A DNA stretch of 12,020 bases. It comes from an uncultured Clostridia bacterium. Lineage in GTDB: Bacteria > Bacillota > Clostridia > Lachnospirales > Lachnospiraceae. A model generated the notes under the pieces. It did not search any database. It saw nothing but the letters and a program-made list of their open reading frames with translations, and had not been told where the DNA came from. The DNA lies in the NCBI GenBank assembly GCA_946611595.1, contig CAMODY010000046.1, positions 1 to 12,020 on the forward strand, read 5' to 3'. The first letter of the stretch is position 1. Every line of letters begins with the position of its first letter. The position numbers and the translations under genes are program-made. Positions 6,944-12,020 of the stretch are shown in pieces.

Positions 6944-6974
6944 ATACAAAAAGGGCCGGGAAAACCCGACCCTT
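6944..6974 (-). terminator. Strong intrinsic terminator of the CoA-transferase operon
   Basis: A GC-rich stem (AAGGGCCGGG at 6951-6960 with CCCGACCCTT at 6965-6974) closes a four-base loop. On the minus strand all ten positions pair, one as a G-U wobble, whereas the plus strand has an A-C mismatch. The minus-strand hairpin is followed by TTTTTGTATATA. It sits 28 nt past the CoA-transferase beta stop and ends the operon. Confidence 0.93.
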
Positions 6975-7002
6975 AAAGCAGTCCATGATATTGTCCAAAA
7001 GA

Positions 7003-7668
7003 TTAAGCTTCCGGAGGCATAACCATTTCTTTGATTTCTCCGTCGATAACGATCGGAGCGCCAGTTGCTGCCTGGATATCTTCAATTGTTACTCCAGGAG
7101 CAAGTTCTCTTAAAGTGAATCCCTTGTCTGTGATCTCAAGAACGCCAAGTTCTGTTACGATCATATCAACTGCCTTTAATGCAGTTGCCGGAAGGGAGAT
7201 CTCTTTGAAGAGTTTGTGAGCGCCTTTGTTGGTGTGCTGCATAGCAACAACAACCTTCTTAGCACCAACAACAAGGTCCATAGCACCGCCCATACCAGGA
7301 GCCATCTTACCAGGGATGATATGGGAAGCAATGTTACCAACTTCGTCAACCTGAAGAGCTCCAAGAACTGTCATATCTACATGACCGCCACGGATGATTC
7401 CGAAAGAAGTTGCAGAATCGAAGAAAGCTGCGCCTTCATATATATCAACGTTAACACCGCCAGAGTTAACAACGTTCGGGTCGATGTGGTCCGGTGCAGA
7501 AACCCCAGCCATACCGATGATACCATTCTCAGACTGAAGAGAAATGTCGATTCCTTCCGGAACATAGTTAGCTACTAAAGTAGGAAGTCCGATACCAAGG
7601 TTAACAACATAACCGTCTTTTAATTCCTGTGCAACACGATAAGCAATGATTTCTTTTACGCTTGCCAT
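7003..7668 (-). CDS. atoA: 3-oxoacid (acetoacetate/butyrate-type) CoA-transferase, subunit B
   Basis: This 221-residue protein is the beta subunit of a class I CoA-transferase (AtoA/CtfB/ScoB). These heterodimers move CoA between an acyl-CoA and a free acid such as acetoacetate through a glutamyl-CoA intermediate. The catalytic glutamate is Glu47 in the S-E-N-G motif (46-49) after GIGLPTLVANYVPEG (25-39). Other family blocks are the RGGHVDMTVLGALQVDE stretch, PGKMAPGMGGAMDLV and HTNKGAHKL. The length equals that of clostridial CtfB. Its ATG shares a base with the alpha-subunit stop (TAATG), and GGAGGTG 7 nt upstream inside the alpha gene gives coupled translation. The terminator at 6944-6974 ends the unit. 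With the thiolase upstream this points to conversion of acetoacetate to acetoacetyl-CoA; the CoA donor and exact acid specificity are not readable. Confidence 0.95.
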   Translation of the reverse strand: MASVKEIIAYRVAQELKDGYVVNLGIGLPTLVANYVPEGIDISLQSENGIIGMAGVSAPDHIDPNVVNSGGVNVDIYEGAAFFDSATSFGIIRGGHVDMTVLGALQVDEVGNIASHIIPGKMAPGMGGAMDLVVGAKKVVVAMQHTNKGAHKLFKEISLPATALKAVDMIVTELGVLEITDKGFTLRELAPGVTIEDIQAATGAPIVIDGEIKEMVMPPEA

Positions 7669-8372
7669 TATTTGTCACCTCCTACTACGATATAGTCAAC
7701 AAAGATGTATGGAGTCATAACATAGTCAGGATCTAATTCGCCAACTTCAACGACTTTCTCAGCTTCAACGATAACTGTGTCAGCTGCTGTTGCCATAACA
7801 GTCTGGAAGTTCTTTGTTGTTCCTTTGAAGAATACGTTACCTTTTTTGTCAACGATGTTTCCGCGAAGTACAGCAAATTCAGCATGAAGCGGAGCCATCA
7901 TTAAGTATTCTTTACCATCAATAGTGATTTCCTGAAGAGTGAACTCACCATTTACAATATCTGTACCAACACCGGTCGGAGTAACGATTGCACCAAGGCC
8001 TGCTCCGCCTGCACGGATCATTTCAGCCATGGAGCCCTGCGGAACCAGTTCTACTTCCATAGAACCATTGTTCATCTGCTCAGCAACCTGCTTGTTCAGA
8101 CCAATGTGAGTTGCAACAAGTTTTTTCAGGGAATGGTTTTTGATCAGTTTTCCGATTCCTCTCGGAGCAACTGTTTCATTTCCATTCTCATCAAACTGCG
8201 GGCCGAAACCACCATCGTTGCAGTAGCATGTTAAGTCTTTTGCTCCACGAGCTACCAGAGCGTCCATGATGCTTTCAGCAGTACCGTTTGCCATGAAGCC
8301 GCCGACCATTACGGAAGAACCGTCTTTGATCATTTCAGCAGCCTGCTCAGCTGTGATAATTTTATCTTTCAT
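7668..8372 (-). CDS. atoD: 3-oxoacid (acetoacetate/butyrate-type) CoA-transferase, subunit A
   Basis: This 234-residue protein is the alpha subunit (AtoD/CtfA/ScoA) and supplies the CoA-binding half of the heterodimer. Visible family features are SVMVGGFMANGTAESIMDALV (20-40), the GIGKLI block, VELVPQGSMAEMIRAGGAGLG, a GVGTDI segment and FKGTTKNFQTVMATAADTVIVEAE near the C-terminus. It is slightly longer than clostridial CtfA, mainly through an insertion around residues 53-68 (GGFGPQFDENGNETVA). Spacing of the ribosome binding site is long (AAAGGA about 13 nt before the ATG), but the conserved N-terminus fits this start. It overlaps the beta subunit by one base. A 180-bp gap with several inverted repeats separates it from the thiolase gene upstream, and I see no clear promoter in that gap, so cotranscription with the thiolase is likely. 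Confidence 0.95.
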   Translation of the reverse strand: MKDKIITAEQAAEMIKDGSSVMVGGFMANGTAESIMDALVARGAKDLTCYCNDGGFGPQFDENGNETVAPRGIGKLIKNHSLKKLVATHIGLNKQVAEQMNNGSMEVELVPQGSMAEMIRAGGAGLGAIVTPTGVGTDIVNGEFTLQEITIDGKEYLMMAPLHAEFAVLRGNIVDKKGNVFFKGTTKNFQTVMATAADTVIVEAEKVVEVGELDPDYVMTPYIFVDYIVVGGDK

Positions 8373-8412
8373 GATAACTTCATTTTCCTTTCAGTTTTTC
8401 TTTTGATAGCAT

Positions 8413-8483
8413 TTGGCCATCTTGCAAGACCTGGCCAACGTTTTCCTTTTCCCTGTAATCGCGCGAATTGTTAAGGAAAAGGA
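8413..8483. repeat. Two inverted repeats in the thiolase to CoA-transferase gap
   Basis: TTGGCCA (8413-8419) and TGGCCAA (8432-8438) form a 7-bp stem whose loop contains the palindrome CTTGCAAG. Next to it TCCTTTTCC (8444-8452) and GGAAAAGGA (8475-8483) form a 9-bp stem with a 22-nt loop. Neither has a T tract on the minus strand. They may be mRNA structure or operator sites. Confidence 0.5.
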
Positions 8484-8500
8484 TTGTGAAGTTTCATAAA

Positions 8501-8527
8501 GATGCCTGCCCGTATTGGACAGGCATC
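8501..8527 (-). terminator. Stem-loop just after the thiolase gene (weak terminator or mRNA 3'-end structure)
   Basis: GATGCCTG (8501-8508) and CAGGCATC (8520-8527) form an 8-bp stem extended by an inner CC/GG pair. On the minus strand only CTTTATG follows, so it is at best a weak terminator. It starts about 25 nt past the thiolase stop, and read-through into the CoA-transferase genes is expected. Confidence 0.5.
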
Positions 8528-8552
8528 CTTAAAAGCAATAGTTGGGCTTTAA

Positions 8553-9740
8553 TTAGTCTCTTTTAACGATAAGAGCCTGACCCTGTCCACCACCAATGCA
8601 AAGAGTAGCAAGACCAGTCTTAGCATCTCTCTTAGCCATTTCGTAAAGTAATGTAACAAGGATACGGCATCCGGATGCTCCGATTGGATGTCCAAGTGCG
8701 ATAGCTCCGCCGTTCACGTTAACTTTTTCCATATCAAACTCAAGGTCATGAGCAACTGCTAGAGACTGAGCTGCGAATGCTTCGTTTGCTTCGATCAGGT
8801 CGATGTCTTTGATCGTTAAGCCAGCTTTTTCCATAGCTTTTCTGGAAGCCGGGATCGGGCCTGTACCCATGATAGCCGGATCAACACCGCCGGTTGCATA
8901 GGAAACGATTGTAGCCAGAGGTTTGATACCTAATTCTTCTGCTTTTTCTTTTGTCATAACAACAACTGCTGCTGCACTGTCATTGATACCGGAAGCGTTA
9001 CCAGCTGTAACTGTGCCACCGTCTTTCTTGAATGCCGGTTTCAGTTTTGCAAGAGCTTCGATCGTTGTGCCGAAACGTGGGAATTCATCGGTATCAAAAG
9101 CAACCGGATCACCTTTCTTCTGCGGGATCATAACCGGAACGATCTCATCTTTGAATTTTCCGGCTTTGATAGCTGCTTCTGCTTTATGCTGAGATGCTAA
9201 TGCAAATTCATCCTGCATTTCTCTTGTAAGTCCCCACTGCTCAGCAACGTTTTCAGCAGTGATGCCCATGTGATAGTTATTAAATGCATCCCACAGACCA
9301 TCGTTAACCATAACGTCTACCATGTTCGTGTTGAACATACGAGCTCCCCAACGAGCTGCCGGCATAGCGTAAGGTGCCAGAGACATGTTTTCCATACCAC
9401 CTGCTACGATGATATCAGCATCGCCTGCCTGGATAAGACCAGCTGCTAAAGCAACGCTCTTAAGGCCGGAACCACAAACGATGTTAACTGTGAAAGCTGT
9501 GCTTGTCTCAGGAAGACCAGCTTTTAATGCTGCCTGACGAGCCGGGTTCTGTCCAAGGCCAGCCTGAAGAACGTTACCAAAGATAACTTCATCAACCTGC
9601 TCCGGTTTGATGCCTGCTCTGTTAACTGCTTCTTTGATAACAACTGCTCCGAGTTCTACTGCCGGAGTGTTTTTCAGTGTTCCGCCAAAACTTCCGATTG
9701 CTGTACGGCAAGCGCTGGCGATTACGATTTCTTTTGCCAT
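8553..9740 (-). CDS. thlA: Acetyl-CoA acetyltransferase (thiolase)
   Basis: This cytoplasmic enzyme interconverts two acetyl-CoA with acetoacetyl-CoA plus CoA. From the start used here the protein has 395 residues, the normal size for bacterial biosynthetic-type thiolases. The three catalytic residues are visible: Cys89 in NIVCGSGLKS, His351 in NGGAIALGHPIGASG and Cys381 in CIGGGQGQA. GGMENMS (114-120) and NEAFAAQ (319-325) are also conserved. The frame is open to an ATG at 9803, which would add 21 charged residues unlike the family; the ATG at 9740 begins MAKEIVIASACRTAIG and has AGGAG 7 nt upstream, so it is the true start. In this cluster it would split acetoacetyl-CoA to acetyl-CoA, or condense acetyl-CoA for butyrate synthesis; order and neighbours favour the degradative direction. 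Confidence 0.97.
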   Translation of the reverse strand: MAKEIVIASACRTAIGSFGGTLKNTPAVELGAVVIKEAVNRAGIKPEQVDEVIFGNVLQAGLGQNPARQAALKAGLPETSTAFTVNIVCGSGLKSVALAAGLIQAGDADIIVAGGMENMSLAPYAMPAARWGARMFNTNMVDVMVNDGLWDAFNNYHMGITAENVAEQWGLTREMQDEFALASQHKAEAAIKAGKFKDEIVPVMIPQKKGDPVAFDTDEFPRFGTTIEALAKLKPAFKKDGGTVTAGNASGINDSAAAVVVMTKEKAEELGIKPLATIVSYATGGVDPAIMGTGPIPASRKAMEKAGLTIKDIDLIEANEAFAAQSLAVAHDLEFDMEKVNVNGGAIALGHPIGASGCRILVTLLYEMAKRDAKTGLATLCIGGGQGQALIVKRD

Positions 9741-9832
9741 TTTTTTTCTCCTAATTATTTTATTCTGTTCAGATAGAGTCTGAAACAATCTTTCTTTCGA
9801 CAATAAGTCAAGTTTTAGCCTGGCTTATCATT

Positions 9833-9869
9833 CTTCAGGTCATAGCCCTTAAAGAGCTATGACCTGAAG
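9833..9869 (-). repeat. Long perfect stem-loop between the cyclase and thiolase genes
   Basis: CTTCAGGTCATAGC (9833-9846) and GCTATGACCTGAAG (9856-9869) form a perfect 14-bp stem with a 9-nt loop, about 20 nt past the cyclase stop. The minus strand continues AATGATAAG without a T run, so it is not a classical terminator. A small second repeat (TTCAGA at 9768-9773, TCTGAA at 9779-9784) lies closer to the thiolase. An mRNA-processing or stability role is an inference. Confidence 0.75.
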
Positions 9870-9888
9870 TGTTGGGTTTAAGTTTAAA

Positions 9889-10956
9889 TTATTTAGCTTT
9901 TTTAGCCGGTGCTTTTTTAGCTGCAGCTTTTTTAGCCGGAGCTTTCTCATACATCGGAGCCGGGATCTGCTTCTCAGTTTTTTTCTTGTTCTTCTTGAAG
10001 AAATCTCTGTCGGAGCAGCCTGTTCCACAGTATTTGTATACTCTGTCCGGAACACCCTTGTTGATGTCTTTCTCATCGATCTCAGCTACGCAACGAGCCA
10101 TGGAGCCGTCGCCCATGTACCAACGAAGCGGGAAGCAGTAGAAACGGAATCTCTTGTTGGATACTTTGTCAAGGTCACCACCAAGGTTCTCAACACCAAC
10201 GATACCATGTCCGAGCATTGTCTTGTGGCATGGCTCCCATGTTCCCCAGCAGCCGATCTTCTCAAGATCACCGAATTTAGCGTCATAAGCTTTCTGGCCG
10301 TGGATTCTGATGTATTCGAATTTATCGAACTCAGCGTATGCTTCTTCACCAAAGAGTTCTTTGTACTCTTCTGTGATCGGTTTTCCGGATGCACCAAGAA
10401 GGTTCATTCTTGTCATACCGTTGTTACCCATAGCTGTGTGAAGCGGATGGTCAAGTGCCTGCATATCCATAGCTACGCACTTAACACCATATTTAACGAA
10501 CCATTTACCAGCGTCAACGCCAGTACCACAGCTGTAGTGATAATATTCTTTAGAGTCATCGAATAATCTGTGCATACCTGTGTTAAGGCAAACAACCATA
10601 CCCTTTAACTCTTCCGGTTTAATTTTTGCTCTCTTGCAAGCATCCTCAAGGTGCTCAGGAAGGATCAGTCCCCAACGTCCAATGTGGATCTCAAGGCAAA
10701 CTGCATCACCTGTGTAAGCATCGATCGGCATTTCATGAGTATAACGAGCTCTTCTTCCGTCAAACTCGAACTCCATTACGTGACGCGGAGCATCGCAGTG
10801 TGTACCTGTGTGCTGTGTGCATCCTACATACTGTGTAAGAACGCCACCTTTAGCCATTGAGTGTTTTCCCTCGATGAACGGCTTATCGAAATAAGGCCAA
10901 CGCGGGATCTCACCACTAAAAGGATGTGTTAAATCAACAAAAACTTTCTTTCCCAT
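9889..10956 (-). CDS. Cyclase-family metal-dependent hydrolase with Lys/Ala-rich tail; candidate dihydrophloroglucinol cyclohydrolase
   Basis: The protein (355 residues) belongs to the cyclase family (PF04199), Mn- or Zn-dependent hydrolases such as kynurenine formamidase and isatin hydrolase. The metal-binding signature HTGTHCDAPRH spans 49-59 (His49, His53, Asp55, His59). HGIVGVENL (250-258, with His250 and Glu256) and PLRWYMGDGSMARCVAEI (276-293) match the rest of the active site. Typical members have about 210-260 residues; this one has a longer middle region and an extra C-terminus (about 295-355) containing Cys310 and Cys314, a KKNKKK stretch and a closing AKKAAAKKAPAKKAK. A GGAGG site 8 nt upstream fixes the start. 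It lies between a hydroxy-acid dehydrogenase and a thiolase/CoA-transferase set, which suggests hydrolytic opening of a cyclic diketone such as dihydrophloroglucinol. Family membership is firm; the substrate is inferred from context. Confidence 0.88.
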   Translation of the reverse strand: MGKKVFVDLTHPFSGEIPRWPYFDKPFIEGKHSMAKGGVLTQYVGCTQHTGTHCDAPRHVMEFEFDGRRARYTHEMPIDAYTGDAVCLEIHIGRWGLILPEHLEDACKRAKIKPEELKGMVVCLNTGMHRLFDDSKEYYHYSCGTGVDAGKWFVKYGVKCVAMDMQALDHPLHTAMGNNGMTRMNLLGASGKPITEEYKELFGEEAYAEFDKFEYIRIHGQKAYDAKFGDLEKIGCWGTWEPCHKTMLGHGIVGVENLGGDLDKVSNKRFRFYCFPLRWYMGDGSMARCVAEIDEKDINKGVPDRVYKYCGTGCSDRDFFKKNKKKTEKQIPAPMYEKAPAKKAAAKKAPAKKAK

Positions 10957-11002
10957 TTAATTTTCCTCCATTAAGTTAAATAAGTTGCTATTAAAACCGC
11001 TT

Positions 11003-11032
11003 CGAACACATCCCTGGGCAGGAATGTGTTCG
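11003..11032 (-). repeat. Stem-loop between the dehydrogenase and cyclase genes
   Basis: CGAACACAT (11003-11011) and ATGTGTTCG (11024-11032) form a 9-bp perfect stem with a short inner CC/GG extension, 12 nt past the dehydrogenase stop. The minus strand continues AAGCGGTTTTAATAGC, so a terminator role is doubtful. It repeats the pattern of a hairpin after each stop codon in this cluster. Confidence 0.7.
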
Positions 11033-11044
11033 AGAGGTTCGTTA

Positions 11045-11974
11045 CTATTTGCCGTATACCATCTTGATGAGGTATTCGTTCAGGTCTTTCTTGCTCTTTG
11101 CAATAGACTCGTCATCCCATTTCAGGAAGCCTTCGCCAGATGCAAATCCCATTTTGCCTTCGTCGATCATCTGCTGAAGCAGTGGGCTCGGCTCATGGTT
11201 ATCTGCAAGATACTTAAGAACATAGTTGTGAATGTTGTATGTAAGCTGTGTTCCAACCATGTCAGAGTTCTCGATCGGTGCAAGCTGCGGAAGACGAAGA
11301 CCGAAGCTGTATTTAACTGCATCGTCAACTGTCTTAGGATCAGCGATGCCCTGCTCAACGATAGAGATAGCTTCTCTCCAAAGAGCGTGCTGCATTCTGT
11401 TTGCAACGAATCCCGGAACGTCTTTCTTGCAGTAGATCGGCTTTTTGCCTGCTCTTTCAAGAGCATCGATCGTAAGCTGCATAACTTCTTCTGTTGTATC
11501 AGCTGTCTTAACAACTTCTACCAACGGAATTAAGTGACCCGGATTCCAGAAGTGTGTTCCAACAACTCTTTCTTTGTGCTGGCACTTGGAAGCGATCTCT
11601 GTCGGGCTCATTACGGAAGTGTTTGTTGCGAAGATGCAGTCCTCACGGCAGATTCCTTCTAATTCAGCGAAGAGATCCTGCTTGGTCTCCATAACTTCTG
11701 CAACGCACTCGATGATAAGATCTGCATTTTTGAATTCTTCGCCCTTATCCGGGAATACGAAGTTGATTCTGCTCATGCGTTCTTTCACTTCTGCTTCTGT
11801 GATGATGCCTTTGTCTTTAAGCTGGTTGAGGTTATCTTCGATAACTTCCAGACAAGGTTTTTCTCTTCTGTTCCAAATTGTAACGTTAAAATCCGGGCAG
11901 CTGGAGAATACCAGACCGATCATATTGCCCATCATTCCTGCGCCACAAATAACGACATTTTTAACTTTATCCAT
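11045..11974 (-). CDS. 3-hydroxyacyl-CoA dehydrogenase family NAD-dependent enzyme; candidate 3-hydroxy-5-oxohexanoate dehydrogenase
   Basis: This 309-residue protein has the two-domain 3-hydroxyacyl-CoA dehydrogenase fold, with an N-terminal NAD-binding Rossmann domain (GAGMMG, 11-16) and a helical C-terminal domain (about 186-290). Catalytic-site positions are Ser120 (ATNTS), His141 (GTHFWNPG), Glu153 (LVEVV) and Asn192 (DVPGFVANRM). The loop after the catalytic His reads HFWNPGHLIPLVEVV. Classical 3-hydroxybutyryl-CoA dehydrogenases have HFFNPVP there, whereas HLIPLVEVV resembles lambda-crystallin/L-gulonate and carnitine dehydrogenases, which use free hydroxy acids. An AGGAG site about 11 nt upstream supports the start. 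It is the first cluster gene in the window, followed by the cyclase after 88 bp. Oxidation of 3-hydroxy-5-oxohexanoate to triacetate would fit; plain 3-hydroxybutyryl-CoA dehydrogenase activity is the main alternative. Confidence 0.88.
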   Translation of the reverse strand: MDKVKNVVICGAGMMGNMIGLVFSSCPDFNVTIWNRREKPCLEVIEDNLNQLKDKGIITEAEVKERMSRINFVFPDKGEEFKNADLIIECVAEVMETKQDLFAELEGICREDCIFATNTSVMSPTEIASKCQHKERVVGTHFWNPGHLIPLVEVVKTADTTEEVMQLTIDALERAGKKPIYCKKDVPGFVANRMQHALWREAISIVEQGIADPKTVDDAVKYSFGLRLPQLAPIENSDMVGTQLTYNIHNYVLKYLADNHEPSPLLQQMIDEGKMGFASGEGFLKWDDESIAKSKKDLNEYLIKMVYGK

Positions 11975-12020
11975 TGTTTTTTTGTCTCCTACAAATTTAA
12001 AAGTTAATAAGTTATTAATA

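Noticed and set aside
8371..8385. Four-codon reading frame ending on the start codon of CoA-transferase subunit A (ATGA overlap), a possible coupling leader
   Set aside because: The candidate ribosome binding site is only 2-3 nt from its ATG, too close to work, and so short a frame can arise by chance.
9741..9803. Upstream in-frame extension of the thiolase to an ATG at 9803
   Set aside because: The extra 21 residues are charged and unlike any thiolase N-terminus, and the AGGAG site fits the ATG at 9740.
9833..9869. The 14-bp hairpin after the cyclase gene as an operon-ending terminator
   Set aside because: No T tract follows on the minus strand and no convincing promoter precedes the thiolase, so read-through is more likely.
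10086..10397. Other-frame open frames inside the cyclase gene and other long genes on both strands
   Set aside because: They are fully contained in well-conserved coding sequences, lack ribosome binding sites, and give compositionally odd proteins with no recognisable motifs.

Overview
The window looks like chromosomal DNA of an anaerobic Firmicute, probably a Clostridia/Lachnospiraceae-type gut bacterium. The signs are moderate-to-low GC, strong GGAGG-type ribosome binding sites, TATAAT-type promoters, clostridial-type CtfAB-like CoA-transferase and thiolase proteins, and a corrinoid-protein reactivase. Every credible gene is on the minus strand, so transcription runs from high to low coordinates. 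I see no mobile element, RNA gene, CRISPR array or clear pseudogene.

Layout in order of transcription. (1) 11974-7003: a metabolic cluster made of a 3-hydroxyacyl-CoA-dehydrogenase-fold enzyme, a metal-dependent 'cyclase'-family hydrolase with an odd Lys/Ala-rich tail, an acetyl-CoA acetyltransferase, and the two subunits of a 3-oxoacid CoA-transferase. It closes with a strong intrinsic terminator at 6944-6974. (2) 6836-5994: a stand-alone metallo-beta-lactamase-fold hydrolase with its own promoter. (3) 5832-3458: a [2Fe-2S]/ASKHA corrinoid-activating ATPase followed 11 bp later by a cysteine-rich DUF2284 protein, with a candidate promoter in front and a hairpin terminator behind. (4) 3348-2315: azlC-azlD, branched-chain amino acid export, overlapping by 4 bp. 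(5) 2249-909: a YraN-family protein and PgeF, with a candidate promoter and a terminator. (6) 573-1: the N-terminus of a secreted acidic surface protein that runs off the window.

The most interesting part is region 1. A cyclase-family (Mn-type) hydrolase next to a dehydrogenase whose active-site loop resembles enzymes acting on free hydroxy acids, followed by an acetoacetate-handling pair (CoA-transferase plus thiolase), fits the lower half of anaerobic phloroglucinol degradation: dihydrophloroglucinol ring opening, oxidation of 3-hydroxy-5-oxohexanoate to triacetate, then acetoacetate to acetyl-CoA. Phloroglucinol is the A-ring product of bacterial flavonoid breakdown. The phloroglucinol reductase and the triacetate-cleaving enzyme that would complete the route are not in the window; they would be expected beyond position 12020 or elsewhere in the genome. 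This assignment is an inference from fold, order and motifs and is not proven. The corrinoid reactivase in region 3 would suit an organism that also demethylates methoxylated compounds, but no methyltransferase or corrinoid protein is present here.
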